A DNA stretch of 64,000 bases from Flavobacteriales bacterium (GCA_017303755.1 JAFLBS010000001.1:62001-126000), one strand, 5' to 3'; shown: positions 9,701 to 18,403, numbered from the stretch's first letter. Notes: generated by a model not told the origin, from the letters alone. Translations and numbers: made by a program.

Positions 9701-12461
9701 TGGCGGAACTACTTATTACATTTGGGTTCGATCAAATTGTGGAGGAGGATTAGGGCAAGGAGTTTGGATAGGCCCAATAAGTTTTACAATGCCTAACTGT
9801 TCATTGGGAAGCGGAACAGGAACAACAACTTTGGGTTGTCCTGGAGTAATTGCTGGGGGATTAAGTTTGTCTGGGGCTGATCCAGGTCCAGTTAATGCTT
9901 GCACAAGCTCTTCATGTGTAGATCTTGAAGCCGTATATACTCCTGTATTACAAACCACAAGTTACAATGTAGAATCTATTACTTATGCACCACCTTACCA
10001 ATTCAGTTGTTTAAGAAATCCTGTTAGTATTAATGTTGATGACATATGGTCTACAACAATCAACTTACCTTTCCAATTTTGTTTTTACGGAATGAATTAT
10101 TCTCAATGTCTTATTGGTTCCAACGGAGTTCTAACCTTTGATTTAACGAATAACACCCCTGGAGGATATAACGCATGGTCTTTTGCGAATAATTTACCTA
10201 GTACGTCTTTATTCAGAAACACCATTTTTGGGGTGTATCATGACATTGATCCAAGTGTAGGAGGCGAAGTAGGTTGGGAATTAATCACTCTTAATTCTGG
10301 TTGTAGAGCTTTAGTTGCAGCTTGGGACGACATACCAATGTTTTCAAGTTCATGCAACTCAATTTTGTACTCAGGAATGATGGTACTGTACGAAAACACC
10401 AATGTAATAGAAGTGTACGTACAAGAAAAAAATGTATGCTCATCATGGAATAGTGGAAATGCTATTATCGGAATTCAAGATGCTTCTGGAACGCAAGCTG
10501 TTGTTCCTCCAAATCGAAACGGACTTGACCCAGATTGGACGGTTACTAACGAAGCATGGAGATTTGTACCAAGTGGAGCTCCAGCCACCAATGTTACATG
10601 GCATGAAGGTTCGGGTATCACTGGACCTGTAGTTGGAACGGGAGATGTAATCAATGTTTGCCCAGCTGTAACCACAACTTATACAGCAGAAGTTACTTAT
10701 ATCATTTGCAACGGAAGAACCATTACTGAAACGGATGAAACCACAGTAACTGTAGTAGGAAACAAAACATGGAATGGAAGTATAGACTCAGACTGGAACA
10801 AAAACAACAACTGGACACCAGTCGGAATTCCAAATGGAGTGGACTGTGTAACAATTCCTGTGACTCCAAATAATCCTATCGTTTCAGGAAGTGGTTATGT
10901 TGGTTTGGCTGGCACCTTAAATGTTTTAAACGGTGCAACACTTACTGTTTTGTCTGGAAATGCCGTTACAGTTACCAATCAAGTGACTGTTGGACCTACT
11001 GGAACATTCAACATCAATGACAATGCAAGTTTAGTTCAAATAAACAACCCAGGAATAGCTAATGCAGGAAATATTACCATGTACCGCAACACAGATATTA
11101 AATTGTACGATTATGTTTATTGGTCTTCTCCTGTCACTAGCTTTGCTTCGAGTGCTATTTTCCCTGCAACATCAACTGGTTTAATATGGAAATGGAATCC
11201 AACTCACAACGGAACCGATTACGGAATCTGGGTTAACGGCAACGAAAACATGACTGTCGGAAGAGGTTATATTGTTAGAGCACCAAATTCTGCCACTGGA
11301 ACACCAACCAGTCATCAAGTAACCTTTAACGGAGTTCCAAATAACGGCAATTTGACCTCGCCAATTTCTAGAGGAACCAGAACTTCCTCCTATGCTTCTC
11401 CAGGTGGAACCGCAACGGCTGAAGACGACAACTGGAACCTAATCGGAAACCCATATCCATCGGCAATTGACGCCAACACGTTCATTAGTTCCAACTTAAA
11501 CATCGATGGAACCATTCGACTATGGACACATGGCTTAACTATAAGTGCCGCTTATGTAGATCCTTTTTACGGAGATTACACCTACAATTACTCAATAAAT
11601 GATTACATCACCTACAATTCTTTAGGCTCAACTCCACCAGGTTTTATGGGGAAAATTGGTGCTGGACAAGCGTTCTTTGTACAAATGAACCACAGTGCTC
11701 CCACTCCTTCTACTGTAGTATTCAACAATGGCATGAGAAACGGATTGTATGACAACAGTCAGTTTTACCGAACTTCGATGATGGATAGTGATGAAAATAA
11801 AAGCAGAATTTGGCTTACCATCGAAAATGCCGCTAACGAAACGGCAACTTCACTCGTGGGTTACGCTCTTGGCGCCACTCTCGATAAAGACCGTAATTTC
11901 GATTCAACGCACAAACCCGGAAATTCAGTTGGAATATATTCAATGATTGAAAAACCAATGATTATACAAGGTCGACCAATGCCTTTCGATCAAAACGACC
12001 AAGTCACAATTGGTATTACTACTCCAACCGCAGGAACGTATTCTATCGGAATTCTAACGGCCGATGGTTTATTTACCGATAGTTCACAAAACATTTATTT
12101 GGAAGATACTGTTTTAAATATTGACCACGATTTACGTCAAGAACCGTATAGTTTCACCTCTGAATCAGGTAATTTTGAAAACCGTTTCATTCTAAAATAC
12201 GTTTCTACCACATTAGGCAACTCCGAATTTAACGCAAACGCTGTAACTGTAGCAACCAATACCAACATCAACATTCATTCAAGTAATGAACTGCTCGACT
12301 CAGTTATCGTTTATGATATTTTAGGAAGAAAATTAGCCGAATACAAAAACGTAAACGCTACCGAGTTTGTCATCAAAAACCTAATGAAAAACGACACCAC
12401 ATTAGTGTTAAAAATCAGAACGGAAAGTGGCGCAATAACCCACAAAAAAATAATATACTAA
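6762..12461 (+). CDS. Giant multidomain T9SS surface protein (FN3/GEVED repeats)
   Basis: This 1,899-residue secreted protein has a signal peptide to about residue 35 (SLFAQ). Three PPC/CBM-like beta domains follow (about 37-163, 166-290, 293-427; motifs GVWYSF, DVWFSA). Next come alternating fibronectin III and GEVED domains: FN3 about 430-520, GEVED 523-665 (FNIWVDWNNDLDFDDAGE ending SGETEDY), FN3 668-763, GEVED 766-905, FN3 908-1010. A NIDO-like segment (SNGVLTFDL, WDDIPMF) lies near 1080-1290, then WNGSIDSDWNKNNNW and GNPYPSAIDANTFI regions. The C-terminal about 80 residues are sorting-domain-like (VIVYDILGRKLAEY, KIIY). Role is probably adhesion or matrix interaction (inference). It has its own promoter. 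Confidence 0.9.
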   Translation: MNKKLLFDPFEQKKITNFVVVFFMLLSSVNSLFAQTDTCASPPSLTINSTCITTNYNVTSLFTNDGSAPCSGTSHRDGWYTFTTGATTTSVTITGTSNRQMGLAVYSGTGVCNTLTQVACTVPGAANASLVATVLPSTTYRLRIMRTNNAGTNDMTGTICVQAVIPPVNATCATATSLPCGTTNLAGTTVNTTGATAHGTGCSMSDYGVWYSFVGDGQQTTITTNPAFDIKLSVVTGSACGTFSNIVCTDTSPETATFTTVNGTTYYVYIAHWLGGSTTTGTFTISRSCAPAPLTPANDECINAIPLTVNTTCSYTNYTNANATASTGIPAPGCASYSGGDVWFSAVVPPTGILNVDMQTGVITDSGLAFYRGSCGSLTLLECDDDDSGNGAMSYISMTTLIPGETIYIRVWEYGNDGNGTFGICASAPSCVSPTLNAASNITLTTATISWNAPSSIPSNGYQYVVSTSSTTPGGAGTPTSSTSVNLTGLIANTTYYVFVRSDCGSGNFSAWTAYISFTTGYCPSTSTLSTYYIANFSTAGGTTNITNNGSGYSVGGYGNFTGMVVTQQNNGTINFTANFFDGFYTYGFNIWVDWNNDLDFDDAGEKVYASGGYVNGVTGSFVVPSGASAGNHRMRIVANYWSTDPLPCGSITSGETEDYTVNVTAAACPGIPTAVVISAITQTSATVNWSASTPAPANGYQYIVTTNPATPNSSTPPSGSTAAGVTTVNLTGLSPDTVYYVYIRNNCNGVDFSPWTVVVSFITGYCSSTSSSSFYYINNFSTSGGSNNIANNGSGYSPSGYGNFTGQTVSQINSASVTFSAVFYDGFYSYGFNIWVDWNNDLDFNDAGELVYASGAYVTSASGTITVPAGASIGNHRMRIVANYLSTNPTPCGLISSGETEDYTFTVLPPLPCSGNPSSISAFISSQTTATINWIEPVSPPANGYQYYLSTSNLTPSSSAIPTGSVGAGVSSVNLTGLVGGTTYYIWVRSNCGGGLGQGVWIGPISFTMPNCSLGSGTGTTTLGCPGVIAGGLSLSGADPGPVNACTSSSCVDLEAVYTPVLQTTSYNVESITYAPPYQFSCLRNPVSINVDDIWSTTINLPFQFCFYGMNYSQCLIGSNGVLTFDLTNNTPGGYNAWSFANNLPSTSLFRNTIFGVYHDIDPSVGGEVGWELITLNSGCRALVAAWDDIPMFSSSCNSILYSGMMVLYENTNVIEVYVQEKNVCSSWNSGNAIIGIQDASGTQAVVPPNRNGLDPDWTVTNEAWRFVPSGAPATNVTWHEGSGITGPVVGTGDVINVCPAVTTTYTAEVTYIICNGRTITETDETTVTVVGNKTWNGSIDSDWNKNNNWTPVGIPNGVDCVTIPVTPNNPIVSGSGYVGLAGTLNVLNGATLTVLSGNAVTVTNQVTVGPTGTFNINDNASLVQINNPGIANAGNITMYRNTDIKLYDYVYWSSPVTSFASSAIFPATSTGLIWKWNPTHNGTDYGIWVNGNENMTVGRGYIVRAPNSATGTPTSHQVTFNGVPNNGNLTSPISRGTRTSSYASPGGTATAEDDNWNLIGNPYPSAIDANTFISSNLNIDGTIRLWTHGLTISAAYVDPFYGDYTYNYSINDYITYNSLGSTPPGFMGKIGAGQAFFVQMNHSAPTPSTVVFNNGMRNGLYDNSQFYRTSMMDSDENKSRIWLTIENAANETATSLVGYALGATLDKDRNFDSTHKPGNSVGIYSMIEKPMIIQGRPMPFDQNDQVTIGITTPTAGTYSIGILTADGLFTDSSQNIYLEDTVLNIDHDLRQEPYSFTSESGNFENRFILKYVSTTLGNSEFNANAVTVATNTNINIHSSNELLDSVIVYDILGRKLAEYKNVNATEFVIKNLMKNDTTLVLKIRTESGAITHKKIIY

Positions 12462-12529
12462 GTTCGTACATACGATAAAAACCTCCAAAAAGGCCTTTAC
12501 TTTAAGTAGTGAAGGTCTTTTTGTTTCAT
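12458..12529 (-). pseudogene. Relic of the C-terminal end of the 14642-14974 gene
   Basis: Read on the minus strand, this stretch translates as MKQKDLHYLK, stop, RPFWRFLSYVRT, stop. That is clearly related to the end of the 110-residue gene at 14642-14974 (EKDLHYLEQRSFWKFISYLNS). DNA similarity spans about 12471-12522 against 14655-14706. Both copies end with the same CTAA overlap onto the stop codon of a plus-strand surface-protein gene. An in-frame stop and absence of the upstream part mark it as a remnant, possibly kept as a terminator. Confidence 0.7.
12485..12522. terminator. Terminator after the 1,899-residue protein gene
   Basis: AAAAAGGCCTTTACT pairs with AGTGAAGGTCTTTTT, ending in a T-run on the plus strand. 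It lies inside the relic described at 12458-12529. From 12530 to 12821 the sequence is A/T-rich; I found no gene and no convincing promoter there, only an RBS-like A-rich run before ATG 12822. Confidence 0.75.
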
Positions 12530-12821
12530 TATATATAACCTATTTTATACTACCTTCTGAAGAATCTTATAAACAACTTACCAACTAAAAATAAATTAAG
12601 AAAAACAACAAAATCATCTTATGATCAAGACGTTTACTTGACAAACACTTTATAAAATTTAAATCACAATTGCAACCCATAGTATTTATCAAAAAAAATC
12701 ACAACCTTCAACCTTATGCATTTTGTCGTTAAATTACGCTTTGTACCGATATTTATTCCTCTAATCAATTGTAATCCTGAACTTTGAATAGATTAATGGT
12801 GATTGACTCTAATTAAAAAAA

Positions 12822-14645
12822 ATGAAAATGAAAAACAAACATCTATTCGCAGGTTTTCTTCTGCTAAGTTGCCTTAATTTAGCATGGTCTCAGGTAGGTA
12901 TTGGAACTAACGCTCCAGCTTCAACCTTAGACATTGTTGCAGCAAATCCAACAGGAGCTTCAACTAATGTAGACGGAATATTAATTCCGAGAGTAAGCAG
13001 ACAAAGAGCCCAAAGCATGGCTGCAACCCCAACATCAACCTTAATTTACGTTAACGACATAGCTTCGGGAACAGCAACTGGAACTACCATAAATGTAACT
13101 TCAGTAGGCTTTTATTTTTTTAATACAGCAGGAGTTTGGGAAAAAATCACAACCGGACTCAACACCAACTGGTCATTAACAGGAAATACGGGCACAACAG
13201 CAGGAACTAATTATTTAGGAACTACTGATACTCAAGACATTCGCTTCAGAACCAACAATATTGACCGTTGGAATATTTCAAATACCAACAATGGTCAGTT
13301 GCAATCCTACTCACTAGGTACTGGAGGATTACCTTCCTATTCATGGCAATCCGATCCAAACACAGGTATGTTCAGTTCTGCAGCAGATAACTTAAATTTT
13401 TCAACAGGAGGTTTTCAAAGAGTAAACATCAACAACATAGGTAACGTTGGTATTAATATCGCTCCATCCTCCTACAAATTAGAAGTTGATAGTGGTGCGG
13501 GCGATGCTGTTTATGGTCATTCAACCAATGTTGGAGCTATCTTAGGAAGAGAAACTAACTTTACTTTAGGTACTCCACCACAAACTGTACTCGGAGCTGG
13601 AGTCTATGCCAATAACCCTGCAGCAGGGTATACTAGCGTTTTTGCACAGTCAACTGGTGCAGCTACCGTAGCCGCCAACATCAATTATTCTAACGTATGG
13701 ATGGCCAATTACAACTATGTAGATAACCCTTCAGCAACTTATAACCCAAGCGCTTCCTACAACCAACTTAACGTTACTTCAGCCACTCTAGGAGGTTCTC
13801 ATAATGCATTAAATGCCTACAGTTCCAGAGGTACAACTGCTGGAAATCCCGGATTTACGGTAGGTGTGAATGCAACTGCCGATGCTCAAAATCAAGATTC
13901 ATTTGGTGTAAATGGAACTGCCTTTAGCAATGCCACTTACCGCTTTGGAGGTGCTTTTGAAGGTTTGTCGTATGCTGGTGTAAGTAGTGCATACGCCTAC
14001 GTAGGCGGTAGTCCAAACGGTGGTGTTACGGCCAGAAAAATCATCGGAACGGGTACTGTATCTGAAATCGTTCCAACTCAAAACCACGGACGTGTAACGC
14101 TAACTTGCCCAGAATCTCCAGAGTATTGGTACCAAGACTACGGAACAGTCGAAATGGTTAATGGTAAAGCCACTATCCTACTTGACCCAATTTTAGCAGA
14201 CATTATCGTTGTTGACGATGAAAATCCGTTGCGCGTAATCTGTACTCCAATGGGTATGCCCTATTTCAACGGAATCACAATTATGAATCAAACTCAAAAC
14301 TCAGTTGAAATCTTAGAGTTAAACGGTGGAACTCATTCAGGGAAACTACAATACCAACTGGTAGCAAAACCAAAAACAAATTATGGTGAAGGCCGATTTC
14401 CTCAAGCACCCGGACCAAAATACATGAAAAAAGAGCGAGAGCCAATTGCCGCCAAAGCAGCCAATGATCCTCAAGACGGTAGAACGGTTTTCCGTTGGCC
14501 TTCTGATCATGAAGTATACAATTACAATCCTGAAGATTTTGTGAATGTGGGCGATATTATTCCTGCCGGACCTAACGCCGGAAAAGTAAAACTCGGAAAT
14601 GGAAAATACGGAACAGCCGTTCCTTTAGAAAAACCTAAAAACTAA
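12822..14645 (+). CDS. Secreted surface protein with QVGIGTNxP N-terminus
   Basis: This 607-residue protein has a signal peptide to about residue 24 (LNLAWSQ). The next segment, QVGIGTNAPASTLDI then GILIPRVSRQRAQSM, is the same module that opens the 1,178-residue fibre protein at 23415-26951. The centre (about 215-400) is Ala/Gly/Asn/Tyr-rich and resembles bacterial tail-fibre or trimeric surface proteins. The C-terminal part (about 410-607) has mixed beta content, including YWYQDYGTVEMVNGKATILLD, GGTHSGKLQYQLVAKP and a Lys/Pro-rich end. I see neither an S74 chaperone nor a T9SS sorting domain. ATG 12822 or 12828 are both possible starts. The stop codon overlaps the convergent gene by 4 bp. 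Function unknown; probably extracellular. Confidence 0.8.
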   Translation: MKMKNKHLFAGFLLLSCLNLAWSQVGIGTNAPASTLDIVAANPTGASTNVDGILIPRVSRQRAQSMAATPTSTLIYVNDIASGTATGTTINVTSVGFYFFNTAGVWEKITTGLNTNWSLTGNTGTTAGTNYLGTTDTQDIRFRTNNIDRWNISNTNNGQLQSYSLGTGGLPSYSWQSDPNTGMFSSAADNLNFSTGGFQRVNINNIGNVGINIAPSSYKLEVDSGAGDAVYGHSTNVGAILGRETNFTLGTPPQTVLGAGVYANNPAAGYTSVFAQSTGAATVAANINYSNVWMANYNYVDNPSATYNPSASYNQLNVTSATLGGSHNALNAYSSRGTTAGNPGFTVGVNATADAQNQDSFGVNGTAFSNATYRFGGAFEGLSYAGVSSAYAYVGGSPNGGVTARKIIGTGTVSEIVPTQNHGRVTLTCPESPEYWYQDYGTVEMVNGKATILLDPILADIIVVDDENPLRVICTPMGMPYFNGITIMNQTQNSVEILELNGGTHSGKLQYQLVAKPKTNYGEGRFPQAPGPKYMKKEREPIAAKAANDPQDGRTVFRWPSDHEVYNYNPEDFVNVGDIIPAGPNAGKVKLGNGKYGTAVPLEKPKN

Positions 14646-14974
14646 GAATTCAAATACGAAATAAACTTCCAAAAAGACCTTTGCTCCAAGTAGTGAAGGT
14701 CTTTTTCATTTCCATACGCTTCTCGCTCAAACGATATGTTATAATAGGCTTTTCTTCGGTTTTTATACTGTAACAATCGAATGCCAAACTCAATTCCATA
14801 CCATACATAAAACGGCAGAATCAATAATTCCAATTGCTGTCTCAAATGAATCCGCTCATGATTGATAAACACCTTATTCAATCTATCACTCTTCGTCGCA
14901 ATAAACACAAAAGGATAAAAAGTCAATCCTCTAAATCCGCGTGGTGTTAAATATTTAAAAACAATCAATATCAT
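14642..14974 (-). CDS. Conserved small protein with HERIH motif
   Basis: The 110-residue protein starts at ATG 14974 (MILIVFKYLTPRGFRGLTFYPFVF). The in-frame TTG at 14983 is less likely. It contains NHERIHLRQQLELL, a zincin-like H-x3-H helix (HERIH is not a strict HExxH), then a hydrophobic stretch (LILPFYVWYGIEFGIRLL) and YYNISFEREAYGNE. The family is widespread in Flavobacteria and annotated only as hypothetical. A peptidase or metal-site role is speculation. Its 3' end overlaps the 607-residue gene by 4 bp and its last codons lie inside a terminator hairpin. A broken second copy of its end lies at 12458-12529. Confidence 0.75.
   Translation of the reverse strand: MILIVFKYLTPRGFRGLTFYPFVFIATKSDRLNKVFINHERIHLRQQLELLILPFYVWYGIEFGIRLLQYKNRRKAYYNISFEREAYGNEKDLHYLEQRSFWKFISYLNS
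14669..14706. terminator. Terminator embedded in coding sequence
   Basis: AAAAAGACCTT pairs perfectly with AAGGTCTTTTT around a TGCTCCAAGTAGTG loop. It terminates the plus-strand 607-residue gene while also encoding KDLHYLEQRSF of the minus-strand gene. Confidence 0.7.
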
Positions 14975-15002
14975 ATCTCGCAAAGTTGCTAATTTTGTAG
15001 CT

Positions 15003-15182
15003 ATGAATGAAAAAATCGATCCAAATAATTTAATTGAAGGCGAAGATTACTATCTCACACCCGAAGGCTACCGTTGTTTTACCGAGAAATACCACCTCAA
15101 ACGCGGCTATTGCTGCAAAAGCGGTTGCCGTCATTGCCCGTACGGATTTGATAAAAAAACAGGTGAGATTAAAAAAAAGTAA
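15003..15182 (+). CDS. Small Cys-rich protein, DUF5522-like
   Basis: A 59-residue reading frame begins MNEKIDPNNLIEGEDYYLTP and contains LTPEGYRCFTEKYHLKRGYC followed by CKSGCRHCPYGF, then a basic tail (KKTGEIKKK). The arrangement CC..GC..CPYG matches the small DUF5522 family, which is often adjacent to unrelated genes and has no known function. The cysteines could bind a metal or an Fe-S cluster (inference). TAATTTTG (14990-14997) fits a -7 box only 5 bp before the ATG, which would make a very short leader. It starts 28 bp from the divergent HERIH gene. Confidence 0.85.
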   Translation: MNEKIDPNNLIEGEDYYLTPEGYRCFTEKYHLKRGYCCKSGCRHCPYGFDKKTGEIKKK

Positions 15183-15485
15183 CTGAGTTACTGAGTGCCT
15201 GAGTTACTGAGAAATTAAAAAAGTAGTTTTTTATTGTGGCGTTCCCGCCGAAAAAGGCGGACGGGCTTTCGGCTTTATCTCTCCGTTGCACTACGAGGAT
15301 ACCGCCTCAATCCCTAACGCAATTTAGAGTAACTGAGATACTGAGTGCCTGAGATGCCGAGAAAGTAAAAAAGAAAACTCAGTAACTCAGTTTCTACACA
15401 ACTCAGCTACTCCAAATAAAAAAAACTCACTAACTTTACCACTCAAAAAACTCAGCAACTTAGGTACTCAGTAACTCAGCAACTC
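15182..15485. repeat. Intergenic repeat block: ACTGAG words and a hairpin element
   Basis: Before hutU there are tandem ACTGAGTTACTGAGTGCCTG-type words (15182-15212 and 15332-15364) and reverse-complement CTCAGTAACTCAG words (15377-15485), able to fold together. Between them, 15238-15321 is a structured element: CCCGCCGAAAAAGGCGG hairpin, then CGGGCTTTCGGCTTTATCT, ending CCTCAATCCCTAACGCA. I recall similar elements between genes of many Flavobacteria. No gene seen. Confidence 0.75.
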
Positions 15486-15492
15486 AAAAAAA

Positions 15493-17478
15493 ATGACTTT
15501 TCAAGAACAAATACTTCAAGGAATTCCGCAGGTTTTACCACAACCGAAACCGTATGAAGCCGACATCAATCACGCGCCCAAACGCAAAGAAATTCTAACC
15601 AACGAAGAAAAAATACTCGCACTCAAAAATGCCTTACGCTATTTTGAACCGCAACATCACGCCGAATTGATTCCCGAATTCAAAGCCGAACTCGAAACCT
15701 ACGGCCGCATTTACATGTATCGTCTTCGTCCGGATTACCGCATGTACGCTCGACCCATTTCGGAATATCCAGGCAAAAGCGAACAAGCCAAAGCCATCAT
15801 GCTCATGATCCAAAACAACTTGGATTATGCCGTAGCACAACATCCACATGAATTAATCACGTACGGTGGAAATGGTGCGGTTTTTCAAAACTGGGCGCAG
15901 TATTTACTCACTATGCAGTACTTGGCTCAAATGACCGACGAGCAAACGTTAGTCATGTATTCAGGTCATCCGATGGGATTATTTCCATCGCACAAAGAAG
16001 CACCAAGAGTAGTCGTAACCAACGGAATGGTGATTCCCAATTATTCCAAACCCGACGATTGGGAAAAAATGAACGCTTTAGGTGTTTCGCAATACGGACA
16101 AATGACGGCCGGAAGTTACATGTACATCGGTCCGCAAGGAATCGTTCACGGAACCACCATCACCGTTTTAAACGGATTTAGAAAAATAAAAAAATCCCCA
16201 AAAGGTGGTTTGTTCGTGACTTCTGGGCTCGGCGGAATGAGTGGCGCACAACCCAAAGCCGGAAATATTGCAGGCTGTGTAACCGTTTGTGCCGAAGTGA
16301 ATCCAAAAATCACTCATATTCGTCATTCGCAAGGCTGGATTAATGAAGTAATTGAAAACATTGATAATTTGGTGCCAAGAGTGAAAACTGCTTTAGCTAA
16401 TAACGAAGTCGTTTCCATTGCCTACCTCGGAAACGTAGTAGACGTTTGGGAACGTTTTGATCAAGAAAACTTGCACATTGATTTGGGGTCGGATCAAACT
16501 TCCCTCCATAATCCGTGGGCTGGTGGTTATTACCCAATGGGCTATTCGTTTGAAGAATCGAATGAATTAATGGCCAACAATCCCGAAAAATTCAAAGAAG
16601 AAGTTCAAAAAACACTACGCCGTCACGCGGCAGCGATTAATAAACACACCGCAAAAGGAACCTATTTCTTTGATTACGGAAATGCCTTTTTATTGGAATC
16701 GTCACGTGCTGGCGCCGATGTAATGAACGATCATCCTACTTTAGGACGAGAATTCAAATACCCAAGTTATGTACAAGACATCATGGGACCAATGTGTTTT
16801 GACTACGGATTTGGTCCTTTCCGTTGGGTTTGTACCTCAGGAAAACCCGAAGATTTAGCCAAAACCGATCAAATCGCTTGCGACGTTTTGGAAGAAATGA
16901 TGAAAACCGCACCCGAAGAAATCCAACAGCAAATGGCGGATAACATTCAGTGGATTAAAGGCGCACAAGAGAATAAATTAGTTGTTGGTTCGCAAGCAAG
17001 AATATTGTACGCCGATGCCGAAGGCCGAATCAAAATAGCCGAAGCCTTCAACCAAGCGATTGCTAAAGGTGAAATTGGTTATGTGATTTTAGGTCGCGAT
17101 CACCATGATGTTTCCGGAACCGATTCGCCTTACAGAGAAACTTCAAACATCTACGATGGCTCGCGTTTTACTGCCGATATGGCAATACACAATGTAATTG
17201 GTGACAGTTTTAGAGGCGCTACTTGGGTATCTATTCACAATGGCGGTGGCGTTGGTTGGGGCGAAGTAATTAACGGCGGATTTGGTATGGTTCTTGATGG
17301 TAGTAAAGAAGCATCAAGACGCTTAGAATCAATGCTTTTCTGGGATGTGAACAACGGAATTTCACGTCGCAGCTGGGCTCGAAACGAAGGCGCGATTTTT
17401 GCCATAAAAAGAGCGATGGCCACGCAACCTTTGTTGAAAGTTACCATCCCTAATGTAGTAGATGAAAATTTATTTTAG
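15493..17478 (+). CDS. hutU: Urocanate hydratase
   Basis: This 661-residue urocanase converts urocanate to 4-imidazolone-5-propionate in histidine degradation, using tightly bound NAD+ as an electrophile. Family segments are YGGNGAVFQNWAQYLLTMQYL, MYSGHPMGLFPSHKEAPRVV, SGLGGMSGAQPKAGNIAGC (dinucleotide-binding region), YLGNVVDVWERF, GRDHHDVSGTDSPYRETS and NGGGVGWGEVINGGFG. The length is that of the longer urocanase group, with about 100 extra residues over the 550-residue type. No other hut gene is in the window. Upstream DNA is a repeat block, so its promoter is not obvious. Confidence 0.96.
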   Translation: MTFQEQILQGIPQVLPQPKPYEADINHAPKRKEILTNEEKILALKNALRYFEPQHHAELIPEFKAELETYGRIYMYRLRPDYRMYARPISEYPGKSEQAKAIMLMIQNNLDYAVAQHPHELITYGGNGAVFQNWAQYLLTMQYLAQMTDEQTLVMYSGHPMGLFPSHKEAPRVVVTNGMVIPNYSKPDDWEKMNALGVSQYGQMTAGSYMYIGPQGIVHGTTITVLNGFRKIKKSPKGGLFVTSGLGGMSGAQPKAGNIAGCVTVCAEVNPKITHIRHSQGWINEVIENIDNLVPRVKTALANNEVVSIAYLGNVVDVWERFDQENLHIDLGSDQTSLHNPWAGGYYPMGYSFEESNELMANNPEKFKEEVQKTLRRHAAAINKHTAKGTYFFDYGNAFLLESSRAGADVMNDHPTLGREFKYPSYVQDIMGPMCFDYGFGPFRWVCTSGKPEDLAKTDQIACDVLEEMMKTAPEEIQQQMADNIQWIKGAQENKLVVGSQARILYADAEGRIKIAEAFNQAIAKGEIGYVILGRDHHDVSGTDSPYRETSNIYDGSRFTADMAIHNVIGDSFRGATWVSIHNGGGVGWGEVINGGFGMVLDGSKEASRRLESMLFWDVNNGISRRSWARNEGAIFAIKRAMATQPLLKVTIPNVVDENLF

Positions 17479-17479
17479 T

Positions 17480-17582
17480 TTAAAGTTGTTTAAAAGTTTA
17501 AGGGTTTACAGTTAACTCAATCGAACAATCTTAAACAACATTAAACAATGTTAAACCATATTAAACCGTATTAAACAACATT
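17480..17582. repeat. TTAAAC/GTTTAA word repeat
   Basis: The hutU-DUF4136 gap consists of GTTTAAAGTTGTTTAAAAG words followed by the complementary words TTAAACAACATTAAACAATG, repeated with small changes. The two halves can pair into a long imperfect hairpin that could act as the hutU terminator. Confidence 0.65.
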
Positions 17583-17588
17583 GAAGAT

Positions 17589-18131
17589 ATGAAAAAGACA
17601 CTCAAATTTATCCCACTACTCCTACTCTTCGTACTGGCTTCGTGCAGTTCAATAAGAGTGAACTCAGATTACGACAAAAATGCGTCGTTTGACGGTTATA
17701 AAACCTACGCCTACCACAAAACAGGCATTGATAAAGTAGAAATTTCCGATTTGGACAAAAGACGAATTCTACGCTCGATTGATGAAGCTATGGCTGCCAA
17801 AGGTTTTACAAAAAGCGATACTAATCCCGATTTACTGATTAACTTTTTTACTAAAGAAAGAGAACAAGTAGATGTGAACCAATTCAACGCTGGTTGGGGT
17901 TACGGCTGGGGTTGGGGTTGGAACCCTTGGATGTGGGGCGGAACTACATCCATAAATCGCTACACCGAAGGAACCTTGACCATTGACTTTATTGACAACA
18001 AAAAGAAAGAACTCATTTGGCAAGGAATGGGCGAAGGCGTTTTGACCAAAAAAGCCGAGAAAAAAGACGAAAACATCAACGAATTTGTAAGTAAAATTTT
18101 GGCGCAGTATCCGCCTGTGGTGAAAAAATAG
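17589..18131 (+). CDS. DUF4136 lipoprotein
   Basis: This 180-residue lipoprotein has its lipobox Cys at 19 (LFVLASC). It follows the DUF4136 pattern: SIRVNSDYDKNASFDGYKTYAY near the N-terminus, DLDKRRILRSIDEAMAAKGF in the centre, DPDLLINFF-type strand, a Gly/Trp-rich loop (WGYGWGWGWNPWMWG), then GTLTIDFIDNKKKELIWQG and a final helix. The family is a periplasmic beta-alpha domain of unknown function, common and multicopy in Bacteroidota. It is followed by the first of the two 50-bp terminator repeats. Confidence 0.88.
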   Translation: MKKTLKFIPLLLLFVLASCSSIRVNSDYDKNASFDGYKTYAYHKTGIDKVEISDLDKRRILRSIDEAMAAKGFTKSDTNPDLLINFFTKEREQVDVNQFNAGWGYGWGWGWNPWMWGGTTSINRYTEGTLTIDFIDNKKKELIWQGMGEGVLTKKAEKKDENINEFVSKILAQYPPVVKK

Positions 18132-18137
18132 TTTTCA

Positions 18138-18204
18138 GTCGCAGTCACAGTAATCAGTGATTTTAAAAGATAAAAACCGTAACGTAGCTGTTACGGTTTT
18201 TTTA
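18138..18204 (+). repeat. Left copy of terminator repeat flanking the 979-residue gene
   Basis: AGTCGCAGTCACAG words lead into a core (18155-18204) beginning CAGTGATTTTAAAAGAT and ending in the terminator AAAACCGTAACG-TAG-CTGTTACGGTTTT (imperfect centre). The core is identical to 21450-21500 except for one extra A in that copy. It serves as terminator for the DUF4136 gene. From 18205 to 18403 the DNA is A/T-rich with GCAAGGTTTT words and no gene. Confidence 0.85.
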
Positions 18205-18403
18205 TTTCTGCAAGGTTTTGAACGTTGCAAGATTTTAATTTTTAAAAAAACACCTAAATACGGTTTCCTGTAAAATTTATATTTTTTTTGTGATTACTTT
18301 TACTATAAAATGTTGATAACTAAAATTGAACAACAGTTTAATAATTAATAAATTAGCATAAAAAGAACATTCACACAAATAAACTCTTCCAAAGTAATCC
18401 TAA

